A DNA stretch of 64,000 bases, taken from contig NZ_JAROAV010000008.1 in the NCBI RefSeq assembly GCF_029439465.1, positions 186,001 through 250,000 of the forward strand, in the 5' to 3' direction. The stretch's first letter is position 1; each line of letters opens with the position of its first letter. A program made the translations under genes and the position numbers. This stretch comes from Luteipulveratus flavus (GTDB taxonomy: Bacteria; Actinomycetota; Actinomycetes; Actinomycetales; Dermatophilaceae). Of this stretch, positions 8,636 to 16,370 are shown one piece after another. The notes under the pieces are model-generated. The model ran no database searches, was not told the origin of the DNA, and saw only the letters and a list, made by a program, of their open reading frames with translations.

Positions 8636-9016
8636 CTACCAGCGCACCTGCACCGGGAATCGTCCGAACGCAGGATCCTTGGTGACCAGTGCGAGGCCGT
8701 CGAGCTCGGCCTGAGCGGCGAGCATCCGATCGAACGGATCCCGGTGCGCCACGTCGTAACCGCCCGCCCGGAGAGCATGGCGGTGGCTGATCGGCAGGTG
8801 ATCGAACCCGTTGCGCTCGACGAGGTCGTCGAACCGTTCCACCGCTTGCTCGACGTCGAGCTTGCCGATCCTGCGTTTCGTCGCGATCTCCCACGCACTC
8901 GCGGCACTGACGTGAACCTCGGCGGCGCTCTCGATCAGAGCGCGTGACGAGCCGGGGAGCTGAACGTCGTCGAGGAACCACCACAGCAACGCGTGAGTGT
9001 CGAGCAGCAGCCTCAC
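8636..9016 (-). CDS. PIN-domain ribonuclease toxin (VapC-like)
   Basis: A 126-residue PIN-domain RNase. Acidic metal-binding residues are visible: LLLDTHALLWW (first Asp), SAASAWEIATK (Glu), and RDPFDRMLAAQA (C-terminal Asp pair). Toxins of this kind cleave tRNA or rRNA when their antitoxin is degraded. The start overlaps the antitoxin stop by 4 nt (ATGA), the usual TA arrangement. The length is normal and no catalytic residue is missing, so it should be active. Probably acquired as a unit with the antitoxin. Confidence 0.92.
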   Translation of the reverse strand: MRLLLDTHALLWWFLDDVQLPGSSRALIESAAEVHVSAASAWEIATKRRIGKLDVEQAVERFDDLVERNGFDHLPISHRHALRAGGYDVAHRDPFDRMLAAQAELDGLALVTKDPAFGRFPVQVRW

Positions 9017-9249
9017 GACCGTCCGTCCCAGGCTTCGAGCTCCTCCTCGGGCAGGGGCTCGAAGAAGGCGTCAGCCAGGTGTCCGGTAAGACCCCCGGGC
9101 CGACGCCGGGGTCTGACCTCCTCCAACGGGACCAGCCGCGCGTACGGCTCGCCGGCCTTGGCCAGCACGATCTCCTCGCCGGCGTGAGCCCGCTCCAGCA
9201 GTCGTGAGAAGTGGGTCTTGGCCTCGTGGACATTCACGGTGGCGCTCAT
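9013..9249 (-). CDS. Phd/YefM-type antitoxin
   Basis: A 78-residue antitoxin: N-terminal DNA-binding Phd/YefM fold (SATVNVHEAKTHFSRLLERA, then GEEIVLAKAGEPYARLVPLE) and an acidic C-terminal tail (AFFEPLPEEELEAWDG) that would wrap the PIN toxin. Translationally coupled to the toxin gene. A tandem TGGACTAAGT operator lies immediately upstream, consistent with autorepression. Phd with a PIN partner is a common pairing in actinobacteria. Confidence 0.92.
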   Translation of the reverse strand: MSATVNVHEAKTHFSRLLERAHAGEEIVLAKAGEPYARLVPLEEVRPRRRPGGLTGHLADAFFEPLPEEELEAWDGRS

Positions 9250-9259
9250 GCACCCATAA

Positions 9260-9285
9260 TGGACTAAGTCGCTGGACTAAGTCCA
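9260..9285 (-). promoter_or_regulatory. Operator of the toxin-antitoxin pair
   Basis: TGGACTAAGT occurs at 9260-9269 and again at 9273-9282, where it extends into the palindrome TGGACTAAGTCCA (9273-9285). It lies 11 nt upstream of the antitoxin ATG. The AT-rich repeats stand out from the GC-rich surroundings and fit cooperative autorepressor binding (inference). Confidence 0.7.
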
Positions 9286-9289
9286 TCAC

Positions 9290-9313
9290 AGGCGGACACG
9301 AGGCCGTCCGCCT
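9290..9313 (-). terminator. Small hairpin after GMC oxidoreductase gene
   Basis: Arms AGGCGGAC (9290-9297) and GTCCGCCT (9306-9313) with an 8-nt loop, at the end of the gene 9313-11055. Confidence 0.45.
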
Positions 9314-9317
9314 CAGC
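9302..9317 (+). repeat. 16-bp direct repeat, right copy
   Basis: GGCCGTCCGCCTCAGC, identical to 8606-8621; this copy overlaps the stop codon of the GMC oxidoreductase gene. Confidence 0.7.
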
Positions 9318-11055
9318 CGGCCGCACGCGCCGCCGGCAGTCCGAGGTCGACGCCCGGGACGCGCGCGGCGACAGCGGGGAACCGCCGGTACGGCTCGCCC
9401 TGGGCGGGCCGTTCGTCGCGCTCGCCCTTGGCCGGCCACAGGGACAGCGCCCGTTCGGCCTGGGCGGTGATCGTCAGCGACGGGTTGACGCCGAGGTTCG
9501 CCGACACCGCCGTACCGTCCACGACGTGCAGGCCGGGGTAGTTCCAGACGCGGTGGTAGGCGTCGATCACGCCGGTCGCCGCCGACTCGGAGATCACCGC
9601 GCCGCCGAGGAAGTGCGCGGTCATCGGGACTCCGAACACCTCGGCCCAGTTGCCGCCCGCGACCACCCGCCGGCCCGATTCCTCGCCGAACCGCTTCGCG
9701 AGCGCGCGGACGGCCCGCTGCCCGGCGGGGATGTACGTCGGGCTCGGGTCGCCGTGGCCCTGCGCACTGGTCAGCACCCGGCGGCCGAACCGCCGGCGGG
9801 TCGACACGGTGATCGAGTTGTCCAGCGTCTGCATGACGAGCGCGATCACCGTGCGCTCGCTCCAGCGCGGTGAGACCAGCGCCCGGATGTTGGGCGCGAA
9901 GTCGCGGACGAGGTCGCGGCCGAACTGCACCGCCCGCTTGGCGGGAGGCTCGTCGCCCTTGACCAGCAGAGTCTGCAGCAGGCCCATGGCGTTGGAACCC
10001 TTGCCGTAGCGGCAGTTCTCGACGTGCGTGGTGTCGTCGACGTGGAACGAGGTGGTGATGGCGACGCCGCGGGAGACCTCCATGTGCTCCGGCACGCTCA
10101 CCGCCGCGGCACCCTCGAGCGCCTCGGAGTTGGTGCGGGTCAGCACGCCCAGCCGCTCGGACAGCTCGGGCAGCACGCCCTCCTCGCGCATCCGGTGCAG
10201 CAGCGTCTGGGTACCCCAGGTGCCTGCCGCGAGGACGACCTGCTCGGCCGTCACCGTCTCGCGGCGCTTGCCGAACCAGGCACCGCTCTCCTCGGTGGTG
10301 ACCCGGAATCCCTTGTCCCCCAGCGGTTTCACCTCGACGACCGTCCGCTTGGCACGGATCTCGACGCCCTTGCTCTCGGCGAGCGCGAGGTAGTTCTTCA
10401 TCAGGGTGTTCTTCGCGCCGACGCGGCAGCCGACCATGCAGTTGCCGCACTCGGTGCACCCGGTGCGGGCCGGGCCCTCACCGCCGAAGTAGGGGTCCTC
10501 GACCCTCCGGCCGGCCTCGCCGAAGAACACCCCGACGGGTGTCTTGCGGAACGTGTGGCCGACGCCGAGGTCGTCGGCGGTCGCCTTCATCAGCCGTTCG
10601 ACCGGGCCGTCGCACGGGTTCTCCTCGACCACGCCGAGCATCCGCTTGGCGGTGTCGTAGTGCGGCGAGAGCTCGGACTCCCAGTCGGTGATGTGCCCCC
10701 ACTGCTGGTCCCGGAAGAACGGGCTCGGCGGCTTGTAGAGCGTGTTCGCGTAGTTCAGCGAGCCGCCGCCCACCCCGGCGCCCGCGAGGATCATCACGTC
10801 CGGCAGCCGGTGCAGTCGCTGCACCCCGAAGCACTTCAGGTACGGCGCCCACAGGTAGCGCGGCAGATTCCAGGAGGTCTTGGCGAAGTCCTCGTCCTCG
10901 AACCGGCGGCCGGCCTCGTACACCAGGACGTCGTAGCCTTTCTCCGCCGCGCGCAGCGCCGTGACGGCACCGCCGAAGCCGGACCCGACGACGACGACGT
11001 CGTGGTCGTACGTCCGGGCGCTCGCATCGGCGGACGGTGTCCGGTGCGCGCTCAC
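9313..11055 (-). CDS. GMC oxidoreductase, ChoD-like
   Basis: A 580-residue FAD-dependent oxidoreductase. The dinucleotide-binding motif is VVVGSGFGGAVTALRAAEKG near the N-terminus, followed by the GMC signature GAGVGGGSLNYANTLY; the C-terminus has GVNPSLTITAQAERA. It resembles M. tuberculosis ChoD (Rv3409c), which is likewise next to guaB3; a sterol substrate is not proven for this subgroup. A CTECGNCMVGC stretch (about 198-208) has the spacing of a ferredoxin [4Fe-4S] site. The GTG start overlaps the aldehyde dehydrogenase stop as GTGA, so the two are translationally coupled: alcohol oxidation then aldehyde oxidation is a plausible pathway. Runs leftward after the dehydrogenase. Confidence 0.9.
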   Translation of the reverse strand: MSAHRTPSADASARTYDHDVVVVGSGFGGAVTALRAAEKGYDVLVYEAGRRFEDEDFAKTSWNLPRYLWAPYLKCFGVQRLHRLPDVMILAGAGVGGGSLNYANTLYKPPSPFFRDQQWGHITDWESELSPHYDTAKRMLGVVEENPCDGPVERLMKATADDLGVGHTFRKTPVGVFFGEAGRRVEDPYFGGEGPARTGCTECGNCMVGCRVGAKNTLMKNYLALAESKGVEIRAKRTVVEVKPLGDKGFRVTTEESGAWFGKRRETVTAEQVVLAAGTWGTQTLLHRMREEGVLPELSERLGVLTRTNSEALEGAAAVSVPEHMEVSRGVAITTSFHVDDTTHVENCRYGKGSNAMGLLQTLLVKGDEPPAKRAVQFGRDLVRDFAPNIRALVSPRWSERTVIALVMQTLDNSITVSTRRRFGRRVLTSAQGHGDPSPTYIPAGQRAVRALAKRFGEESGRRVVAGGNWAEVFGVPMTAHFLGGAVISESAATGVIDAYHRVWNYPGLHVVDGTAVSANLGVNPSLTITAQAERALSLWPAKGERDERPAQGEPYRRFPAVAARVPGVDLGLPAARAAG

Positions 11056-12659
11056 GAAAGACCACCGGCCTTCATGGCCTTCAGTGCGAGCACCATGCCC
11101 CTGGCCCAGACCTTCTCGGGCACCCCCTTGACCGGGGCGATCGGCATGACGTGTTGCACCGCGACCGTCTGCACCTCGGTGTACTTGTGGATGCCCTCGG
11201 CCCCGTGCCGCCGGCCCACCCCGGACTGCCGCATGCCGCCCATCGGGGCGCCGTTGCTGGCCCAGGCGGCGATGTACCCGTCGTTGACGTTGACCGTCCC
11301 GGCCTTGATCCGGGCAGCGAGCGCCCGACCGCGCGAGACGTCCTGGGTGAAGACCGAGGCGTTCAGCCCGTACGAGGTGTCGTTGGCGAGCTCGACGGCC
11401 TCGTCGTCGGTGCTGACCCGGTAGACCGACACGAGCGGCCCGAACGTCTCCTCGTCCCGGCAGGCCATCGTCGCCGTCACGCCCTCCAGGACGGTCGGCT
11501 CGTAGAAGTACGGCCCGATCTCGGGGCGGGCCCGGCCGCCGGCGAGGACGCTCGCGCCCTTGCTGCGGGCGTCCTCGACGTGCGCCGTGACACGGTCGAG
11601 CTGCTGCTGCGAGATGAGCGAGCCCATGTCGTTGCCCCACGCGAGATCCGGACCGAGCCGCATGTCGCGCACCTTGGTGACGAAGTGGGTGAGGAACTCC
11701 TGGGCGATCTCCTCGTGCAGCACCAGCCGCTCGATGGAGACGCACAGCTGGCCGGCCGAGGAGAACACCGACCGCACCGCGCAGTCGGCGGCGGCCTTGA
11801 GGTTCGCGTCCGCGGCGACGTACATGGCGTTCTTGCCGCCGAGCTCCAGGGATGCGCCGATGAGCCGCTCGGCGGCGTCGCGGGCGACACTGCGGCCGGT
11901 CCGAGTCGAGCCCGTGTACATGACGTAGTCGGCGCGGTCGAGGACCGCTTTGCCGATCGTCGGCCCGTCGCCGAGCACCACCTGCAGGACACCCTCCGGC
12001 AGACCGGCCTGGTCCAGCAGCTCGAAGGAGCGCAGGGCGGTCAGGGCGGCCTTCTCGTCCGGGCGGACGACGACGGCGTTGCCGGCGAGCAGGGCGGGGA
12101 TGATGTCGGTGATCGACATCGACAGCGGGTAGTTCCACGGCGCGACGACGCCGACGACGCCCTTGGGGTGGCGCAGCTCCACGGTCTGGGTCAGCACCGG
12201 GATCGCGCCGAGACGCTTGCGCGGCCGGAGGTACTCGCTCGCCTTGCGCGCGTAGTGCCGGCACACCCCGACCACGTCGAGGACCTCCTCGAACGCCTGC
12301 CGCCGGGTCTTGCCGGACTCCAGCTGGATCAGGTCGAGCAGCTCGTCCTGGTGGCGCAGCACCAGGTCGTGCAGCCGGAGCAGCATCCGCGCGCGATCGG
12401 CGATCGACTGGGCCGCCCACCGCGGCTGCGCCTCACCGGCGGCCCGGTAGGCGTGGTCGACGCTGTCGATGGTGCTGGCCGGCAGGTCGGCGAGGTGACC
12501 GCCGGTGAACGGGGTGACGCACGGCTGGGTCTGCGCCCGGGCCGGCGCCACGACTCTGCGGGCGAGGCGCTCGGCGAGACCGGCGGGGAGGACGTACGGC
12601 GCGGGAGAGGGCTTCTGGGAAGCTGAGCTCTCGGTCGGGACGACGAGCGACTCGGTCAT
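11052..12659 (-). CDS. Succinate-semialdehyde dehydrogenase (NAD(P)+) family
   Basis: A 535-residue aldehyde dehydrogenase. The catalytic residues are visible: Glu in SLELGGKNAMYVA and Cys in SSAGQLCVSIERLVL; VVAPWNYPLSMSITDIIPAL is the substrate/cofactor entry segment. Overall it matches the actinobacterial GabD2-like succinic semialdehyde dehydrogenases, which oxidise succinic semialdehyde to succinate. Its physical coupling to the ChoD-like oxidoreductase leaves open another aldehyde as the true substrate. ATG start at 12659; no ribosome site stands out upstream. No gaps or frameshifts. Confidence 0.9.
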   Translation of the reverse strand: MTESLVVPTESSASQKPSPAPYVLPAGLAERLARRVVAPARAQTQPCVTPFTGGHLADLPASTIDSVDHAYRAAGEAQPRWAAQSIADRARMLLRLHDLVLRHQDELLDLIQLESGKTRRQAFEEVLDVVGVCRHYARKASEYLRPRKRLGAIPVLTQTVELRHPKGVVGVVAPWNYPLSMSITDIIPALLAGNAVVVRPDEKAALTALRSFELLDQAGLPEGVLQVVLGDGPTIGKAVLDRADYVMYTGSTRTGRSVARDAAERLIGASLELGGKNAMYVAADANLKAAADCAVRSVFSSAGQLCVSIERLVLHEEIAQEFLTHFVTKVRDMRLGPDLAWGNDMGSLISQQQLDRVTAHVEDARSKGASVLAGGRARPEIGPYFYEPTVLEGVTATMACRDEETFGPLVSVYRVSTDDEAVELANDTSYGLNASVFTQDVSRGRALAARIKAGTVNVNDGYIAAWASNGAPMGGMRQSGVGRRHGAEGIHKYTEVQTVAVQHVMPIAPVKGVPEKVWARGMVLALKAMKAGGLS

Positions 12660-12766
12660 TACCCGAGGGTAACGTGACGCCGATCACCGCGGGCCGGATC
12701 GCCCCGACCGTGAGACACGACGGTCCTCAGGGCATTCCGTGCAGCGGCGTACGCGAGAGGTGAGGT

Positions 12767-12785
12767 CGATCGCCCGGGGTGATCG
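12767..12785 (-). terminator. Short near-palindrome after guaB3
   Basis: A 19-nt near-perfect palindrome (CGATCGCCCGGGGTGATCG) directly against the guaB3 stop codon. Weak terminator candidate. Confidence 0.35.
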
Positions 12786-13907
12786 TCAGGAGCGCTGGTA
12801 CGGCGCGACGACCACCTCGACGCGCTGAAACTCCTTGAGGTCGGAGTAGCCCGTCGTGGCCATCGCCCGGCGCAGCGCACCCATCAGGTTCGTCGTGCCG
12901 TCGGCACCGCGGCCCGGGCCGGTGAGGATCTCCTGCAGCGTGCCGACCGTGCCGACCTCGACCCGCTCGCCGCGCGGCAGGTCGTGGTGGTGCGCCTCGG
13001 AACCCCAGTGGAACCCGCGGCCCGGCGCATCGCTCGCCCGCGCGAGCGCGGCGCCCAGCATGACGGCGTCCGCACCGCACGCGACGGCCTTCACCAGGTC
13101 GCCGGAGGAGCCCATGCCGCCGTCGGCGATCACGTGGACGTACCGGCCGCCCGACTCGTCCATGTAGTCGCGGCGGGCGGCGGCGACGTCGGCCACGGCG
13201 CTCGCCATCGGCGCGTGGATGCCGAGGGTCTGGCGGGTCGTGTGCGCTGCCCCGCCGCCGAAGCCGACGAGGACGCCGGCCGCGCCCGTCCGCATCAGGT
13301 GCAGGGCGGCGGTGTACGTGCCCGCGCCGCCGACGATGACCGGCACGTCGAGCTCGTAGATGAAGCGCTTGAGGTTGAGCGGCTCGGCCTTGCCGGAGAC
13401 GTGCTCGGCCGACACGGTCGTCCCCCGGATGACGAACAGGTCGACGCCGGCGTCGACCACGGTCTTCCAGTGCTCCTGCGTGCGCTGCGGGCTGAGCGCA
13501 CCGGCGACGGTGATGCCGGCTTCGCGGATCTCCTTGAGCCGCATGGTGATCAGGTCGGGGTTGATCGGCTCCTCGTAGATCTCCCGCATCCGCATCGTGG
13601 CGTTGGCGGGATCGAGGCCGGCGATCTCGGCGAGCAGCGGCTCGGGCGTCTCGTAGCGGGTCCAGAGCCCCTCGAGGTCGAGCACCGGCAGCCCGCCGAG
13701 CTGACCGAAGGTGATCGCGGTCTGCGGTGAGACGACCGAGTCCATCGGGGCCGCCATGACCGGCAGCTCGAAGTGGTAGGCGTCGATCTGCCAGCCGGTC
13801 GAGACCTCCTCGGGGTCACGGGTCCGACGCGAGGGCACCACCGCGATGTCGTCGAAGGAGTAGGCCCGACGGCCGCGCTTGCCCTTGCCGATCTCGATCT
13901 CAGTCAC
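12786..13907 (-). CDS. guaB3: GuaB3-type IMP dehydrogenase-related protein
   Basis: A 373-residue TIM barrel of the IMPDH/GMP reductase family without CBS domains. Visible: VMAAPMDSVVSPQTAI near the N-terminus, VIVGGAGTYTAALHLM and the phosphate-binding end IADGGMGSSGDLVKAVACGA. The canonical IMPDH catalytic loop (GSICTT, present in GuaB2 of this window) is replaced by GFGGGAAHTTRQTLGI. Members were long listed as IMPDH-related; a GMP reductase role has been reported for cyanobacterial GuaB3, so a function in purine interconversion is likely but unproven here. GTG start at 13907. Conserved position between choD-like and mutasome/guaB2 genes. Confidence 0.9.
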   Translation of the reverse strand: MTEIEIGKGKRGRRAYSFDDIAVVPSRRTRDPEEVSTGWQIDAYHFELPVMAAPMDSVVSPQTAITFGQLGGLPVLDLEGLWTRYETPEPLLAEIAGLDPANATMRMREIYEEPINPDLITMRLKEIREAGITVAGALSPQRTQEHWKTVVDAGVDLFVIRGTTVSAEHVSGKAEPLNLKRFIYELDVPVIVGGAGTYTAALHLMRTGAAGVLVGFGGGAAHTTRQTLGIHAPMASAVADVAAARRDYMDESGGRYVHVIADGGMGSSGDLVKAVACGADAVMLGAALARASDAPGRGFHWGSEAHHHDLPRGERVEVGTVGTLQEILTGPGRGADGTTNLMGALRRAMATTGYSDLKEFQRVEVVVAPYQRS

Positions 13908-13973
13908 CGGGTCAGGCTACTGGGCGCCCGGATCGGGTGACGTCGCCCCGGGCCGCGCCGTGCCTGCCGGTCT

Positions 13974-14085
13974 CGCCGAGAGGCCCACCACCCGCCGAGA
14001 GGCCCAGCGGTCGGCCGAGAGGCCCAGCGATCCGCCCGGGATGGGTGGGCCCGTCGGCGCGAGGTGGGCCTGTCGGCGGACAGGC
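13974..14085. repeat. Cluster of about 20-bp GCCGAGAGGCCCA repeats
   Basis: Three direct copies of GCCGAGAGGCCCA with period about 19-20 bp (starting near 13976), followed by two inverted copies, GGTGGGCCCGTCGGCG and GGTGGGCCTGTCGGCG. Direct and inverted copies can fold on each other. It fills the gap between guaB3 and the imuA' promoter. Confidence 0.8.
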
Positions 14086-14096
14086 AGGTCCTCGGG

Positions 14097-14125
14097 TTGA
14101 CCGAATCGAACGCGTGTTCGACTAT
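14097..14125 (+). promoter_or_regulatory. SOS promoter with LexA box for imuA'-imuB-dnaE2
   Basis: -35 TTGACC (14097-14102), 17-nt spacer, -10 GACTAT (14120-14125), then 6 nt to the GTG start at 14132, so the mRNA is probably leaderless. The spacer contains CGAACGCGTGTTCG (14107-14120), which matches the actinobacterial LexA consensus CGAAC-N4-GTTCG exactly. LexA bound here would block both promoter elements. Confidence 0.92.
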
Positions 14126-14131
14126 GGAGAG

Positions 14132-14740
14132 GTGATCCAGCCCTTCCCCGACGCGGTGAGCGACCTGCAGGAGATGCTCCAGCAGCGCGGTACGACGCCT
14201 GCCGCCGGGGCGCTGCCGGTGCACCCCCGGCTGGCACCGGCGTTCCCGTCGGGGCTGCGACCGGGCGTCGTCTACTCCCTGGTCGGGTCGGTGTCGATCG
14301 CGCTCGCCCTGCTCGCCGGGCCGTCCCAGCACGGTGCGTGGTGCGGCGTCGTGGGTCTGCCCGACCTCGGTGTCGAGGCGGCGGCGGCCTGGGGCGTCGA
14401 CCTGGACCGGCTCGTCCTGGTGCCCGCACCGGAGCCGCCGCAGTGGGTGTCGACGGTCGCGGCGCTGGCCGAGGTCGCCGGCGTGGTCGTGGCGGCATCG
14501 CCGGGCCGACTCAGCGGCGGCGAGGTGCAGCGGCTCACCGCCCGGCTGCGGACCCGGCGTACGTCCCTTGTCGTGATCGGTCCGTGGGAGCGTCCGGCGG
14601 CGACGGTCCGCGCGACCACGGTCGGCTGGGACGGCCTCGCCCAGGGGCACGGCGCCCTGACCCGGCAGCACGTCCGGCTCGACATCACCGAGCGGCACCA
14701 GCAGCGCAGCTGCTGCCTGACCATCCCGGAGACGCCATGA
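14132..14740 (+). CDS. imuA': Mutasome accessory protein ImuA'
   Basis: A 202-residue RecA-fold-derived protein, essentially the same length as mycobacterial ImuA' (204). It has a degenerate Walker region (VVYSLVGSVSIALALLAGP) without a P-loop Lys-Ser/Thr and the conserved RLTARLRTRRTSLVVIGPWE segment. In mycobacteria ImuA' with ImuB connects the error-prone polymerase DnaE2 to the replication clamp during SOS mutagenesis. The GTG start is set by the promoter geometry (6 nt after the -10). The stop overlaps the imuB ATG (ATGA). LexA-controlled. Confidence 0.93.
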   Translation: MIQPFPDAVSDLQEMLQQRGTTPAAGALPVHPRLAPAFPSGLRPGVVYSLVGSVSIALALLAGPSQHGAWCGVVGLPDLGVEAAAAWGVDLDRLVLVPAPEPPQWVSTVAALAEVAGVVVAASPGRLSGGEVQRLTARLRTRRTSLVVIGPWERPAATVRATTVGWDGLAQGHGALTRQHVRLDITERHQQRSCCLTIPETP

Positions 14741-16365
14741 CGGCCGACCTCGGTCTCGACACGTCCTCGGCCGGCGCCTCGGACCACTCGACCAGCGGGG
14801 CGGGTCTGCGGGTGCTGCTGGTGTGGTGCCCGCAGTGGTCGGTGGTGGCCGTACGCCGGGCGCAGGGCATCGCCTCCGACGCGCAGCTCGCGCTGGTCGA
14901 CAAGGGCGTCGTCGTCGCGAGCTCGGCTGCCGCGCTGGAGGAGGGCGTGACGCCGGGGCTGCGGGTGCGGCAGGCCCAGCACCGCTGCCCCGACATGACG
15001 GTGCTGCCGTACGACCCGGCGCTGGAGCTGGCCGCGTTCGAGCCGGTCATGCGGGCGATCGAGGAGAAGGTCCCCGGCATCCACCTGGTCCGACCGGGCC
15101 TGGCCGCGGTACGAGCGCAGGGGCCGAGCCGGTTCTACGGCGGCGACCGGGCGGCGGCCCACACGTTGCTGACTCACCTGCAGGCGCGCGTCGACCACCC
15201 GGTGCGGGTCGCGGTGGCCGACGGGTTGTTCGCGGCCGAGCAGGCGGCGTACACCACGACCGACGACTCCCCCGTCGCGCACGTGCCGCGAGGTGAGTCC
15301 GCGACGTTCCTGGCGCACCTGCCGGTCGACACCCTCGACCGTGAGGTCGCCGACGGACGGATGTCGAACGTCCTGCGCCGGATGGGGATTCGCACCCTCG
15401 GCGACCTCGCTGCGCTGCCGCGCGCCGACGTCCACGCCCGGTTCGGCGCGTCGGGACTGCGCGCCCACCGGCTGGCCGGCGGCGTCGACGTGCCGGCGCT
15501 CGCCCCTCGTGCCGTCCCGCAGGACCTCACCGTGGAGGCAACCCTCGACCCCGGCTCCGACCAGGTCGAGCACATCGTCGCGGTCTGCCAGCCACAGGTC
15601 GACGCGCTGATGAGCAGGCTGACGGCGGCGGCGCTGCTGTGCCACGGGCTGCGCATCGTCATGCGGACCGAGGCCGGGCGGGTGCACCGGCGGCTGTGGC
15701 AGCACCCGTGGCACTTCACCGCGAACGAGGTCCTGGACCGGGTGCGCTGGCAGCTGCAGGACGTCGCCGCCGACGACGGGTCCGAGGACGACTCGCTGCA
15801 CCGCGCGGTCGTGTCGGTGCGCATCGAGCCGGAGTCGGTCGACGCGGCCGCCCACCACGCGCCGGGGCTGTGGGGCGACCGCCCGGACGAGCACGTCGTC
15901 CAGACGCTGACCGGGCTGCAGCACCAGCTCGGCCACCACGGCGTCCTCGTGTCGACCGTGAGCGGCGGCCGGTTGCTGGACGAACGCCGGGTGCTGCGGC
16001 CGTGGGGCGACGCGCTGCCCGACCGGTGGGAGCGGCGTCTGGAGCAGCCCTGGCCGGGTACGGTGCCCGGCCCCGCGCCGGCGACGGTGTTCGCGCAGGC
16101 CCGTCCGGTGCAGGTGCTCGGTGCGGACCGCGAGGCGGTGAGCGTCGACGACCGCAGCGAGGTCCGTACGCCACCGGCCTGGTTCGTACCCACCGGTGAT
16201 GCTCCGCGACCGGTCACCGCGTGGGCCGGGCCGTGGCCGGTGCGGCAGCGGTGGTGGCGCGCGCACCGAGCGTTCAACCGGTTCCAGCTGGTCGACGGCC
16301 GGGAGCAGGCGTGGCTGCTGCTGACCGACGGGCGCGACTGGTGGGCGGAGGCCCGCTATGACTGA
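14737..16365 (+). CDS. imuB: Y-family polymerase-like mutasome hub ImuB
   Basis: A 542-residue DinB-like protein that has lost the catalytic acidic residues: where active polymerases have an Asp the start reads VLLVWCPQWSVVAVRRAQG. Fingers/palm follow, a helix-hairpin-helix region (MGIRTLGDLAALPRADVHAR), a little-finger domain, then a C-terminal extension containing APGLWGDR, in the place of the clamp-binding QLPLWG of M. tuberculosis ImuB. Role: non-catalytic hub that binds the beta clamp, ImuA' and DnaE2. Coupled to imuA' by ATGA. Length is like mycobacterial ImuB (525). Confidence 0.94.
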   Translation: MTADLGLDTSSAGASDHSTSGAGLRVLLVWCPQWSVVAVRRAQGIASDAQLALVDKGVVVASSAAALEEGVTPGLRVRQAQHRCPDMTVLPYDPALELAAFEPVMRAIEEKVPGIHLVRPGLAAVRAQGPSRFYGGDRAAAHTLLTHLQARVDHPVRVAVADGLFAAEQAAYTTTDDSPVAHVPRGESATFLAHLPVDTLDREVADGRMSNVLRRMGIRTLGDLAALPRADVHARFGASGLRAHRLAGGVDVPALAPRAVPQDLTVEATLDPGSDQVEHIVAVCQPQVDALMSRLTAAALLCHGLRIVMRTEAGRVHRRLWQHPWHFTANEVLDRVRWQLQDVAADDGSEDDSLHRAVVSVRIEPESVDAAAHHAPGLWGDRPDEHVVQTLTGLQHQLGHHGVLVSTVSGGRLLDERRVLRPWGDALPDRWERRLEQPWPGTVPGPAPATVFAQARPVQVLGADREAVSVDDRSEVRTPPAWFVPTGDAPRPVTAWAGPWPVRQRWWRAHRAFNRFQLVDGREQAWLLLTDGRDWWAEARYD

Positions 16366-16370
16366 CACCC

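Noticed and set aside
9313-12420. A 1035-codon open frame joining the GMC gene with out-of-frame upstream sequence
   Set aside because: Its first 450 codons run through the aldehyde dehydrogenase gene in another frame. The real gene starts at the GTG at 11055.
13974-14085. CRISPR array
   Set aside because: Repeat period of about 20 bp leaves almost no spacer, copies are partly inverted and there are no cas genes.
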